Shown here one piece after another: positions 22,069-33,150 of a stretch of 64,000 nucleotides of DNA. The translations under genes and the position numbers were made by a program. The DNA is from Talaromyces rugulosus (lineage: Eukaryota; Ascomycota; Eurotiomycetes; Eurotiales; Trichocomaceae): contig NC_049564.1 in assembly GCF_013368755.1 (NCBI RefSeq), forward strand, positions 4,286,001 through 4,350,000, written 5' to 3'. The first letter of the stretch is position 1. Every line of letters begins with the position of its first letter. The notes under the pieces are model-generated. The model was not told the origin of the DNA. It saw nothing but the letters and a program-made list of their open reading frames with translations, and ran no database searches.

Positions 22069-22711
22069 ATGCTGTGCCCGATTACAATCACCAAGTTCAT
22101 TGGGACTGTTTCTTTGGGGCTATTGACGGTAAGTTGCTTAATATTCTTTCGCCGCGTAACACCTGCGCGCCGTTTTCAGTTCAAGGCTAATGGCTTCTGG
22201 CGCATAGGGCGTTTCTTATTCCACGGCATTCGTCACTCTACCAGCCCTAAAAGCCCTCCCAACGGCATCGCATGCTACTCGAGCCTTGAAAGATGTCAAG
22301 CGTCGCTCGCGAAAACACGCTATCCGGCTGTCGAATCTAGCGACCTCTTGTCTCTTCTTCGCCTGGTTTGTCGTGCCGAAACGCAAGAAGCACCCATACC
22401 TGCTTTGGGTGTGCCTGACCTCCACCATCGGCTCTCTCGGGGTGGATTTCTGGTTTAATCGGTCTTTGGGATTAGGCGGCTGGCTCCGCACTGTGGTTGA
22501 AGACATTGATTTCCCATCGCTAAGTGTTCGCCAACGGCCGGCGTCGAAGAAAGACGATGATCTCGTCGTTGTGGAATCCGATGCCGACTTCAACGGTGAA
22601 AGCGTGCAGCGCGATATGGACAGAGAACGCAGACTGCAATTCACGCGCTCCTGGTTTTCTGGCGCCGCGCTGGCCATGGCAATCGTCGGCTTGTGGGGTG
22701 ATGGTGCTTGA
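22069..22711 (+). CDS. Atg33-like mitochondrial membrane protein (mitophagy-related family)
   Basis: Exons 22069-22128 and 22208-22711 join in phase 0 to 187 residues. The segment TKFIGTVSLGLLT + GVSYSTAFVTLPALKALPTASHATRAL matches the N-terminal signature of fungal Atg33-like proteins (KFIGT-SLGLLTG-SYT-LPSLL-LPSA-A-RA). KKHPYLLWV corresponds to the RHPYLLY motif of the second conserved block. Three or four hydrophobic segments occur, the last one (SWFSGAALAMAIVGLWG) at the C-terminus. Yeast Atg33 is a mitochondrial outer membrane protein that promotes mitophagy, and the same role is inferred here. The region between the blocks is more basic (RRSRKHA, PKRKK) than I remember for family members, so this may be a divergent paralogue. 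Confidence 0.68.
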
Positions 22712-23148
22712 ATGGTGAATTGTTCACGAAAACAAATAATGAATACGAGTGATTTATTCTGTGCGCTTTCGAAGGCTGGATTTTCGACGGCTTTGGTGTA
22801 TAGCAGCAACCCTCCGCTTCGATTGTATAATCTGCTGTCTGTTATTTTTTCCCCTCTCCTGGCAAATTCACTGTCTCACCTCATGCTGTATAATGTCTCT
22901 TTTTCTTCTTCTACAAAATCTACTATGGCGATAATGTGGTATAAATAGCAATGGCACAAGTGGTTTTTTTTTAACTTCAATATGTTGCCCCTGTGTCTCT
23001 TGCGTCATAACTCACGCGAGGAAGGAGCCCTGCTCTCCTGTGCTCCTTCCTGTTGCTGCCATCCGGCTCGACTTCTTCTGTTGACGTTTGCAACGAGCAT
23101 TGTTTGTCTCTTCTCCATCCTCATGTTTTCATATTAACAGTACTGTGT
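22712..23148. other. Intergenic spacer
   Basis: 3' end of the Atg33-like gene and promoter of the disordered-protein gene. T- and C-rich, with no gene recognised. The in-frame open sequence upstream of 23149 has no ATG and ends in a possible 3' splice acceptor (TTAACAG at 23134-23140), so a 5' untranslated intron is possible. Confidence 0.45.
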
Positions 23149-25922
23149 ATGATTGTTGCACCTTTTAAACGGCCACCTTCAACCATGCTATCGGACTCGG
23201 CACATCGAATGAGACGCTCAAAGTCGGCTCCATCTGTTCGCAGACGTCATCCAGCTACCTCAGTCCCCGAACCTCTAGATGCAGAGACCGCCCGGCATCA
23301 CGCTACCAAGGCTGCATCTCTGGCTATGACTCAAGCTAAAGACAAAAGCCATGTCTCTCACGAAGAAAGAAAATCCAGAAGCGAGGATGTCACGCCGGCC
23401 CCTGCAACTACTACCATCCGCCGTAGTTCCAGCATCCGTTTCACCCAAGAAGCCGGTCTTCCCAAATATCACAATACCACTACTTCTAATAATCCTACAA
23501 GAGTGCCGCGTGAAACAAAAGGTTCCAATGAGCAGCAACTGCCGGTCGATACACGTACAGACAATGGATTTCAGGGCTTCGGAAACGAGGAATTTTTTAC
23601 TCCATCATCCTACCGACGGCTCCGAAAAGCCCGATCCATGTTTTCGACGAAATCACTTAGGAACAACCGTGGCAGTGAAACTGCACCCCCGACTGAGACT
23701 TCCCGTACAGACTGTCCTTCGCGTCAGAAAAGTACTGAGCCTGCTGCCGATACGCACAGATCTCTTCGACATTCTCTATCATTCTTCAACGGGAACTCGC
23801 AGGCAATCCGCCGGGTGAAAAGTCAGCATGCACTGGGCGGTGCTCGGTCACGCGTTTCTGAGGAAGAAGATTGCCCTATTCCTCGAAGCCATCCATCACT
23901 GCAGTCGTGGGAAGGTCGACTCGCTCAAAAGTCACTTAGACCTACGCCCAGACCAATGAGAGAGCTAAGTCCTGATGACGACGTAGTTCCGGTTACAAAT
24001 GGTCTTCACAAGAAAGCTCGAACCTTTTCCCTCAATATCAAAAAGCGTTTGAAACGGGTCTTTGGCCGACCGGGCTATGTTGAAGACGAGCTTCCAGAAG
24101 AACCAGCCTTTGGATCTCCGTACCAAGATAACTCGGTATTTGATAGGTGAGCACCAGCACAACCCATGTTTTGCTCTGATTGAAATTATAGTACTAACTC
24201 GAATGTAGCCCGACGACTATTGGTGGAACATCGCCGCCAATACTTCATCCCAAGCAAAGCTTTGAGAGCATTGCTACATCAGCATCTCGGGTCACAAGCT
24301 GGACCAATTCCACTGCAGGAAATACTGTCAAAGGAAAACCTCATCTTGGCCGCAATCATCTTTCAACCATTGCAGAAAGTGGCGATTCTTTCATTGGACG
24401 GCGCTCTGGAGTGCCTGAGACGCATGGGCCAGAACAGGACGAATATCAACAGGGGAAACAAATCGATTCGCAACGAGTTTACTCGGCTTTGATGAAGCAT
24501 ATTGGCGAGACAGCATCCAAGGATGGGGAGAGGGTGCTGTCAAGTGGCACCATTAGAGGATATCCGGTCATCACAGAACGCTCTTCATCTGTCCAGTCTC
24601 AACGAGAGGGTCGCAGCATTCGGCAAATGGCGAGCGACATGTCAATGAAAACTGCTCGAACGTCTCTTCCTGTGGATTCTCGACCGGAGAGCCCCCAAAG
24701 CCATTCATCTTATTCCCGCTACCTAGAAACCAGCAGACCCGTTATCCCTACGAAGACCTTGATGCACGGCGGGCTGCCTTCCAAAAAATCCTCAAGTTCT
24801 CTTCGAGAGTCTGAGTCGCCCTTTTTCCCTTCAAGCGCATCGGTGAAACCGAAAACCCCAAGTCCATATAGAGTGGCAATGAATTCGATACGTGAAATCG
24901 AAGATTCTGATAATGACGCTGCCAGTGTCATAACCAAGCAGGCCGCGAATACGAGACGCGTTTCAACATCACCCAGTATTTATTCCAGAACGCCAAGCGG
25001 ATGTGCCGTAAGTCGAGAGGATCTTCCGCACGAAGTCGAAGATCCTATGCGGTCGGGTATGGTGACGATTTTTGATAGCCAAGTTCTGTACAGGTCTCCC
25101 AAGAAAAACGCCTCGCCAGCAGCAAATCTCAGATCAAAGAATAGCGCGGAATGGAAGAAATGGATGGATTCTCAGATCAAAAACAGTGCCGTCTTCGATG
25201 CGCCTAGATTGTCTAGCCCATCAGATGCAAGAAAACACCACCGAGAAGATGCTGAGTGTGGTGAAGAGCCACTACGAATAGGGGATGGAACTGGTGGTAA
25301 AAGCTCCGAATATACAGAAAGGTTGCGACCAAAAAGTTCCTTGAGTGGGCTGCATAGCTTGAACGAGTCCCAGGAATTCCGCCTCCCAACTCCGATAACA
25401 GAGAGAAAATTGTCAGGGCAAAGTAATTTCTCTCGCCCCCTCAGCCGTCAGTCAATAGGATCATTCAAGACGGTAGATCGGCATGGAAATACGATGAGTC
25501 GTTTATACGAAGATTCCAGCAGTGTCAAGCTTTTCAATCGACAGGATACACGGGCGTCACCTGCCGAACCCACAAAGTCAACACGGTCCATTGATCTTTC
25601 CAATTCTCCAAACCGCAGATTGGCGATCAAAACAGCACGCGAAGCAAGACTCAACCGCAGCCCCGGTAACCTGAGTACATTTCAACAGGTTGATGGATTG
25701 AAAGATGTGAAAGATATTCAATTTCGATCAATCCGAGGAGGTTCGCCCTACTCTGCACGCAACAAAGAGAATGAAACGTCTCCAGCAATGCACAAGAAGG
25801 ACAATTTGTCAGAGCTGCATACAACTATAGATAGCAAACGCATGGTAGATATATTTTTGCATAGCCGACGTGAGAGGGAGGATACACCTGATCGTGATGC
25901 TGATGTGCCGGCCTTTATCTGA
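23149..25922 (+). CDS. Conserved-looking, largely disordered Ser/Arg-rich protein of unknown function
   Basis: Exons 23149-24146 and 24209-25922 join in phase to 903 residues. The ATG at 23149 is the first in frame; the one at 23185 (MLSDSAHRMRRSKSAPSVRRR) is an equally plausible start. The protein is rich in Ser, Arg and Pro and predicted to be mostly disordered, with repeated basic phosphosite-like motifs (RRSKSAP, RRSSSIRF, RRVKSQ). Short ordered islands stand out: a basic helix ARTFSLNIKKRLKRVFGRPG near residue 310, QRVYSALMKHIGE near ~440, SAEWKKWMDSQI near ~670 and a C-terminal DSKRMVDIFLHSRRER. These look like linear interaction motifs. I do not recognise a family. Cytoskeletal or cell-cortex association is possible but not shown. 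Confidence 0.75.
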
Positions 25923-26386
25923 GAGAGAACCAACGTTGACCCAGTTTCCCTCCCCCCTTTTAGCAAAAAAGTTTTCTTATTGTGTATTCAATGGTTACCT
26001 GTGATTATCAGTATATAGTGAGAAGGTGGATAGCATACGCATACCTCTCCATCCCCGCAGTGCTTGGATCAAATGACCAGTTACTGTAAGAATTAGTTAG
26101 TCGAATCAACTGATCAGTCATTACTCTACATCCTCATTCTGCTCAAGTTACATATGTAACATTTGAAGCCTCCAAGAATCGAAAATTTTAATTAAAAATA
26201 TTTAGAAATCAGTGTTTCTCCTTTGATCCACCCATGTAGTCACACACTTTTTTTTTGCTTTTCACAAATAGGGTGATCCGATCCAACTTTGCGTGGCACA
26301 ACATTTTTTTTCCTGGGTATTTCAAAATTTACCTGTGGCATAATGATATATAAAAATATAGGTATAGATATACAGAGATGTGTATT
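25923..26386. other. Convergent intergenic spacer
   Basis: 3' untranslated regions of two converging genes; T-tracts and A/T-rich sequence, no gene recognised. Confidence 0.5.
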
Positions 26387-28037
26387 TCAGCGGCAGTAAT
26401 TTGCAGGAAAACTACCCTTGACGCCATTAAGCTCGCCCTGCCACCACTCATCAGTGCTCTCCGTTTTCTTGATGACGCGGATTCGATCGCCTTCGCGGAA
26501 TGACAGGTCTCCAGCTCCCTGGCCACCAAAGTCGTACAGTGCAGTCACGAACGTTGCGCGTGTGGATGAGGAGGCACGCGGTGGTGGCGGTGGTGGAGGA
26601 GGCTTTTTCTTTGCTGCTGCTGCTACTGCTGCTCCGATACCACTAATGCCAGGTGTTGTCGGTTTTGATGATGATGATGACGGCTGGCTGCTGAAATAAT
26701 CACCTCGCGGACCAGGGGAAGCGTGGCGTCCAGGAGTGATTGCTGGTGAAGGGTAGGAACTGTTGGATGCGTAATCGGACGCGCCTGGAGAGGACGATCT
26801 AATCCGGGAGTTGTAGCTATTTGAGTGTGAAGATGGCGAGGTAGACAGGTAATCTCCAATCCGTGGCTTTGTGTCCAGGTTTGGAGCCGGGGGAGCAAGG
26901 CCGCGAGTCGGCGAAGCAGTAGCTGATATCTGTCGATTGTAGCTGGGGCGTCGCGAGCCAAGCCCAGTGCCGTTGCTTCCATTGCGTCGTTCTTCGCTGG
27001 TACGAGGGCCCTTGCCGCTTGAAATACACGCCATCCCGTCTGTCTCCTGTTGAATGGGAGAAACCTGACTTTGCCACGTCTGGATAACTTGCTCCATTGG
27101 CGGCGGCGGAGACGGGAACTGTTCTTGCTCCGAGTAGGTATGGAGGACAGTGTAGTAGTTGGCCAGAAGCGTGTACTGTATTTGGATTTGTGCTTCGAGT
27201 AGAAACGGTAAGAGGGAAAAAATTGCCGAAAGCAGCGGTGGCATGCTTTGTCGCAGGTGATCGTCTGCGCCGTTGTACTCCTAGATTGAGGAAAGCAATT
27301 CTTGTCAGTCATTTAAAAGCATGGTTTTTACCGGATCAAGAAAAAAAAAAGAAATTCACCTCTTTCGCTCTTGCTAAATCGCTCTCGGCTTTGGCTAGGG
27401 CGGCATTGTCTCGATCTGATCGTTTAGCTTTTTTCAAATAGTTATCAACCCGATTTTGAAAGTGTTCAAAATCCAACTGAAAAGGGTAAAAGTTAGTTGG
27501 AATAGCTAAAACTTTTGAAAACCTGGGCGACTGACTTTTTTGTCTTCTCGTTTCTTGATTGTTTTCTTAAGAGGCGCTATCATATCCTTGGCCTTCTGAG
27601 CTGGGTTGATTATTCGATCATCAACGGCACGGACTTCGTCTGACAAGTCCGTTCGAAGGGATTCATATTCTTCGTAAAGGCGGTTGGTTCTTGAAATAAG
27701 GGTTTTCGATGTCAGTTTCGGGGTTGGCGATCGCTCGCTAGGCGACTCTGAAGAGCCGATAATGGGCGCGTATATTTCTTCGAATTCGTGGACAAGTCGG
27801 CCTTGATAGGTCAATATTGATACCCAGGCATCACGCCAGGCTTTTGTGGATTCGATTATCTACCCAAGAAGCAGGTTAGTGATCATCGCTTCGCATAAGG
27901 GAACGTCCATTGTCATATCCTCGTACCTTGGCCAGAAGTTTATCGGCTTCGTCAAAGTCTTTTAGCATCACCGAGACCTGGCTGTCATCGGCACTCCGCT
28001 TCATAAGCCTTCCAAACTGTCTGTGTACGGACTGCAT
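26387..28037 (-). CDS. rvs167: BAR-SH3 endocytic protein, Rvs167 orthologue
   Basis: Four minus-strand exons (28037-27927, 27859-27536, 27476-27360, 27280-26387) join in phase 0 to 481 residues. The start at 28037 gives MQSVHRQFGRLMKRS, the conserved N-terminal amphipathic start of fungal Rvs167, rather than the upstream in-frame ATG at 28106. Residues ~1-250 form the BAR domain (LLKDFDEADKLL-like helix, RTNRLYEEYESLRTDLSDEVRAVDDR, LLSAIFSLLPFLLEAQIQIQY). A Ser/Pro/Gly-rich linker follows, with an Ala-run and a poly-Pro tract (KKPPPPPPPPR), then a C-terminal SH3 domain (FVTALYDFGGQGAGDLSF ... DEWWQGELNGVKGSFPANY). The protein binds and tubulates membranes and recruits actin regulators at endocytic sites. 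The intron after exon 2 uses the donor GTCAGT. Confidence 0.93.
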
Positions 28038-29034
28038 TGCGACGGGTGATTTCGAGCTACGTGCTCTTATGCGATTATCGTAGTGGAATAATCTAGTTGG
28101 TTTCACCGAATTGTCGGCCGTTTGCTCCCTCGGTTCAGGGGGGAATGGTCGCGCGAAAGCGTGAGCTTCGAAGAGCGCATGAAAATGTCAGTTCTAGAAC
28201 ACAAGGTTTGATGACAGCGGGCAACCCCGCGGGGATGCGGGCAAGGGCGATTCAGGTGACAGTAAACAAAGGGGAAAGAAGCGACAAGCACCCAATGCAA
28301 GCAGAAGCAGAAACCAGAGCAAACAAAATGATGCGAAAGAAAGAAGGGATCCTGGATGGCGGGGACGGCGCATCAGATAAAAAGGGAACGAGGAATGGTA
28401 AATTACCAGCTACGCGTGTTCAGCCACGATCGCTGCGAGGGCCTGGACCCACGTGTGTTTCAGGCCGAGCTATCAGTTAATGAATCCTGTTTGGCCGTCA
28501 TGTGCAGGTCGCCCATTTCGGCCAAGAATGACCGATAGTTAATAATGCAGCGCGAATTGTTGCGATATCTATGTCGCTAGCCTTGCTTGCAGCGCCGAAG
28601 GGGGGGAGCACAGGCGTGGGGCTTGTCTGTCTAGCTCCTGGCTTGTTGGCGCTATTCCCGAGTTGAGGCTGAGTAGCAACTTGCATGCATCGATAGCCTT
28701 GTTATTGCGTATGCCTGTGCCAAGTATATTGCTGTTTTCTTCAGCGACCCAAGGACGATTCAAGCATTATCGCGGTGATTGAGCGATGTTTGTTGTGAGG
28801 GGAAAGAAGGCAGGAGCCTAGATTTGGCTCCGCACTATTAAGTATTAACTGTTAGCTCCTTCCTCCCGTTCTAGGCCTCAACGGTCAACCTTGTCTACCG
28901 TCAACACGCGTCTCAACACGTCCCCCGCAATACCCTCAGAGACTTCAATTTCAACTCAACCAGCCACCGCTACCGCTTCGAATACCCCCGAGATTCTGGT
29001 ACGAGGAGAATGAAGCTCTATACGGGCTGATGCC
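28038..29034. promoter_or_regulatory. Divergent promoter region with MluI cell-cycle-type boxes
   Basis: About 1 kb between the divergent BAR-SH3 and ZGRF1-like genes. ACGCGT occurs at 28412-28417 and 28906-28911, the core of the yeast MCB element bound by MBF at G1/S. CACGTG is at 28451-28456. No gene is recognised; the open frames at 28097-28538 are low in codon bias and lack family features. Confidence 0.5.
29010..29030 (+). promoter_or_regulatory. Six-codon upstream ORF overlapping an out-of-frame ATG
   Basis: ATG AAG CTC TAT ACG GGC TGA (29010-29030) ends in TGATG, so its stop overlaps a second, out-of-frame ATG at 29030 that itself precedes the main ATG (29035) by five bases. Such an arrangement can lower or condition translation of the main frame, if transcription begins upstream of 29010. 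Confidence 0.5.
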
Positions 29035-30821
29035 ATGTCTGTCCGCGGAACCCCCAGCGCCAGCGTGCCGGCCAGCCAGAATACAGCCCCGGTGATCAAA
29101 TTTCGTTGTCTATTCACCCACGATGTCCGTCGCAAGGCCAAGCGCTGGCAGGATGGCTACCTCAAGTTCCACACCTTCAATAAGCGCGCCATGGTCTATG
29201 ACGATACTGGCAACTTTATAGGCGATCATCACTGGCGCGACAGCAACGACATCCAGGATGGCGATGAATTGGAGCTGGACAAGGGTGTTCTCATCCAGGT
29301 GAGCGAGTGCATGGAAACCACCCAGGCCGATCTGTCCGCCCTGTTCGAAAAGCGAAAGGCCAGCCAGGGGTCTCCCCAGCAAGAGAAATCGTCGGCGCCG
29401 CCGCCGCCTTCCTCACGCACTCCACTGCCCCCGCGGACAGGGCCGCCCAAGTCTCTCAACGATCTCTTGGGCATCAAACGACCGACTACCGGCCGTGCCG
29501 TTCCTCTTCAATCGCCTTATGAGCAACGCCATTCGTCGCCGGCAAGACCAGAAATCAACAAGCAAGACGGGCCCCCGGCAAAGCGACAGAGACAACAGCC
29601 CAGCACCGGACCCTCGCAACGAGAAAGCGTTCGGAAAGAAATTCAAATATCGTCTGAAATAATCGAGTTGGAAGATCCAACCCCACAAGCACAGCAGGCG
29701 AGGCCGATGCCAAGCAAGCCTTCGGTGACGAGTAGGTCAAAAGATGTAAACAGACATCAGAAGAAGTCCAATGTCTCGAAAGCTGCCATCCCCGAGCCAG
29801 CTTCGAACTGTCCAACTATTGATCAGCAGAAGCAATCACATGCCCCGGGAAAAGCAGTGCGTTCGGTGGCTGCAGCACATGATGGCCCACACCCGGAGCA
29901 TGACGAACTTCCTTCAAGAGCTTCTGTATCCACAAACACGAATCAAGTATCTCATGAAAGGGGGGAGCCTGACGTCCGCAGGCCCAATACCCCGATCAAT
30001 CCTCTACGCATGTCTATTCAAGAACCTCGTCAAAAGCTCATGTATAGAGCACGTCCGCCGAAAGCCGCGAGCAGTTCCACCACAGAAACTGTACAGGCGA
30101 GCTCCAAGTCAGTACACATCTCTCGAAAGTGATTGGCCCTCATTGACGGAATATCCTTAGTCAATTTATTGATGGGTCACTTTCCGCGCAGCTCAATCCT
30201 GCCTTTGACATCTCGGCTTCGACCCTTGCAGTCCTCGAAGATATAGACGACAATGGTTCTTTGAGGGACGTGAGGGACACACGTCTCTTGAGGGGAGATA
30301 ATACCCTTCCTAAAGAATCAACATCACAATCACTTCGAAGAACTGCACTTTATAATATTCCTTCCCACTCAACAATTCACGGTTCTGCTGCTTCCCCTGG
30401 TGGCATATATGTATCAAGCGATGATAGCCCCTCACTTCCGAGAGCGAATATTGAACCCAGTGATGAGAGCGCTCATGCGGAAAAGCATACACTAATGCGA
30501 AGCCATTCCGATCTATCTTCTATGCTTCCTGATTCTCATCCGGCAGTATCGGCTCCTGATACCCGTATTCCGGAGCTTGTGGGAGACGCGAATCCCGCGC
30601 CTCCTGCCAGGCGAAACGAACCCAAACTGTTCCGAAAATCCCACTCTGATACAACCGCTCTGCGTAATGCGGACTATCACCGTCATGGGCCATCTTTACC
30701 CGTTGCCACCAGTCGACCGGCGAGAATGGAGCCGATCCATGAAACCGACAAAGGTCCATGGACGGCTGAAGCTTGGGATTTCTTTGACTGGTGGCCACCG
30801 GGACGCCCGAAGCCTTGTTGA
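29035..30821 (+). CDS. DUF2439 protein, similar to the N-terminal domain of ZGRF1 DNA helicase
   Basis: Exons 29035-30107 and 30161-30821 join (donor GTCAGT, acceptor TTAG) to 577 residues. Residues ~20-95 (KFRCLFTHDVRRKAKRWQDGYLKFHTFNKRAMVYDDTGN, then GDELELDKGVLIQV) match the DUF2439 domain found at the N-terminus of the human helicase ZGRF1 and as free-standing proteins in fungi. The rest is disordered and Pro/Ser-rich with a SUMO-interaction-like hydrophobic-acidic motif (SSEIIELEDP, ~205-214). The C-terminus has a repeated RSHSDLSS / KSHSDTTAL motif and ends in WDFFDWWPPGRP, probably a binding peptide. There is no helicase domain here. A role in DNA repair or recombination is inferred only from ZGRF1. 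Confidence 0.75.
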
Positions 30822-31024
30822 GATTGATTTACAGCATTGAACTAACGATTTATGACGTGCCATGTTCTAAACCTTACGGCTTTATTAGTATATATATTCC
30901 CCTGTATAGATTAATCAAAAGCGGAGCATATCTTAGAGACATAACATAATCATAACAAATATGGCTGGAAATGGATACAATGCAGGTAAACAAACGCCAC
31001 ACAGGTTACACAAAACAGCCCTTC

Positions 31025-31951
31025 CTATCTATTGGATGCGACATCTGGATCCTCCTGTCTTTTCACCAAGGTCCCTGAGATATAAGGCATGGTTGACCAC
31101 GTAAAATTCTCCTGCAAGTCAACATTTTCCCATCCACCATCGTGATCTGCCGCGTTGCAAAGATACGTCATAGTGTCTCGATCGAGACGACAGCTGCCGA
31201 CAAAGAAACTGTAGCCCATCCACATATACACAGACTGCATAAACCTCGCAAGCAAACTACCGCCTGTCTTTCTCGGAAATCGGTTAGCAACATGCTCAAC
31301 AACGACCATTTGTCCCCCAGGGCGTAGCAGCGAATACAAATCCGCGATTGTCTTGTCAGGCTCCGGCACTGAGCAGAGAACACGAACACACACGATCGTG
31401 TCAAAAATACCCTTTTGGGCGACGACTTCATCATCATCATCATCATCATCATCATCGATCTGCACGCCTTGCCTTTGAAGCGCGCTGATTAGTTCCTGTT
31501 TCTCGACGCTAGCCGGGACGATGTGATATTTCCCATCGAGCTCGTTTGAAACCACCCGCTTCTGGAGCTGGGCATGCAACCCCGTACATGGTTCTGCGCC
31601 GTAGATTTCCGAGATATTCGCGGCTGCAGCTGGCGCGGCGAAATACGGCATTTGCGAGCCTGTTCCCGGTCCAATATCCAGCACGACGCCGCGACATTTG
31701 GCGAGCAAAGGCGGGATCAAGGTCGAAGAGCCGACGAGCTGCTCAGGAACAACCTGCTTGTTGTTTTCGTTCTCGTTTGGTGGCACAGAGAGATTGACCC
31801 AGAATCGACCAAAGGCTTCATCTTGAATCTCGCTGGAGCGGAGTATCGGTGCTAGCGGTTGTTTATGCCTGAAGACTGTTTCGTATACTACGATTGCGTA
31901 GTCTTTGGGTTTCGTTATAGTGTTAGCTAAATTTTCCATGATTGAAATCAA
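31025..31951 (-). CDS. SAM-dependent methyltransferase, METTL7-like
   Basis: A single exon of 308 residues on the minus strand. Motif I is VLDIGPGTGSQ (~residue 90); the acidic loop is IYGAEPC; motif IV is FDTIVCVRVLCSVPEP, with LLRPGGQMVVVEHV as post-motif. These place it in the class I (methyltransferase 11) family close to METTL7/UbiE-type enzymes. A hydrophobic stretch follows (FMQSVYMWMGYSFFVGSC). Nine consecutive Asp residues (~165-174), encoded by a pure GAT repeat, sit between motifs II and III. A second Met at position 5 is an alternative start. The substrate is unknown. Its stop codon is about 200 bases from that of the converging ZGRF1-like gene. Confidence 0.85.
   Translation of the reverse strand: MISIMENLANTITKPKDYAIVVYETVFRHKQPLAPILRSSEIQDEAFGRFWVNLSVPPNENENNKQVVPEQLVGSSTLIPPLLAKCRGVVLDIGPGTGSQMPYFAAPAAAANISEIYGAEPCTGLHAQLQKRVVSNELDGKYHIVPASVEKQELISALQRQGVQIDDDDDDDDDEVVAQKGIFDTIVCVRVLCSVPEPDKTIADLYSLLRPGGQMVVVEHVANRFPRKTGGSLLARFMQSVYMWMGYSFFVGSCRLDRDTMTYLCNAADHDGGWENVDLQENFTWSTMPYISGTLVKRQEDPDVASNR
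31428..31456. repeat. Coding (ATC/GAT)9 trinucleotide repeat
   Basis: A pure trinucleotide run within the methyltransferase gene; on the minus strand it encodes nine Asp residues. Length variation would keep the reading frame. Confidence 0.85.
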
Positions 31952-33150
31952 AACACTTTAGGTAAGAGATCAAATACATTTGGATGCCGAAAGGAGTAAA
32001 AGACCAGGTATTAAAAGGCCGTCAAAGTACTCTTGGTATGTGCATGTCGGGGATCCACCGGATTCGGCCATTTTGAGAAGAAAAAAAATTGTCTGGGTTT
32101 CAAAAGTTGGTGAAGTGTAAGTGTAAGTTGTGGCTCTCATAGTTCCATGAACAATAAACGACGAGCCGTGGGCCGCTATGCCGTTCTAGGAACTAGATCC
32201 AAAGTCAATCAAACACGTCACTTGATGTTGGAATAACTGGAATGTAATAATTTACCTAGACAGTTGTACTATATCATCATGGATTGGAAGTGCTTTTCAA
32301 ATTTCATGAAAATCAGTTGGTATCAGTTGGTAAAATCCGGGTTTGTAAGCTGGAGCTTTCTTCCTTGACCAAGTAAAAAAACCATGAATTACATCAATAT
32401 GTATACAAACTCTCTTAACCCTTAGCAAAGACATTTGAAGAAAACAGATTACATCGATGGTATTGATAAGTAGTGGTATATACGCCGACTCAATGGGGGA
32501 TGTTCCAAATTCAAATCGAACCAGGCGTATATTGCCCCAGACTGAATAATATGATGTGTCTGTCGGCTTTCTGTACAATTCCTCGTTGCCAAATTTGCGC
32601 AAAAGACAACAAGAGAAAAAAACACGAGGAAATAGAATCTTAATTTGACACAAGATTAAAAGTAACAAAACGAATAGTAGTAGTAGGAGATTTTGATGAG
32701 CGAGTGACGGCCGTTTCCAAAGTATGAGACAGTCTTGAATATGAAACCAGGTTCCCAACAGTCTTTCAAATTTCCACATTGAAAAGCAACTTTGCAGAAT
32801 ATTGACGGCCAGGAAGAACGTATAAAGTTCAGAATTGGCGGTTCTAGGATCTCTAGAACATTGTGAAAAGAAGGGCAAGACATATTAATAGTACCGATAT
32901 GAAAAAAGAATGATAAGACATGAGATCTAAAAAAAAATAAAAGAAGGAAGCATAACTTATTATGCTGTAAACGGTCCAACTCCCAAGCAAGACGACCAGA
33001 GCTGCGAATGATGCCAAAGTAGGACCAAAATAACACAAAGGGAACTCGTTGACCAATATAACGGATTGGTCTAGCGCTGAGGCTTTTTGTCGAAACTGAA
33101 GGAATAGTAGGATTTTAGTACACTATGGCTTTAGGTGTCGAATCGAGAGG
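31952..33150. other. Intergenic region between methyltransferase start and apsA 3' end
   Basis: About 1.2 kb. The part next to the methyltransferase is its promoter; the remainder is AT-rich 3' flank of apsA. Long minus-strand open frames between 32297 and 33056 encode Phe/Leu-rich low-complexity peptides of the kind produced by T-rich DNA, so I do not call them genes. Confidence 0.45.

Noticed and set aside
28097..28538. Plus-strand open frames of 127 and 60 codons in the divergent rvs167 / ZGRF1-like promoter
   Set aside because: Basic, low-complexity products without family features; promoter DNA of two confirmed divergent genes.
32297..33056. Overlapping minus-strand open frames of 193 and 126 codons
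   Set aside because: Phe/Leu/Tyr-rich products arise from T-rich DNA of the apsA 3' flank; no conserved motif, no intron structure.
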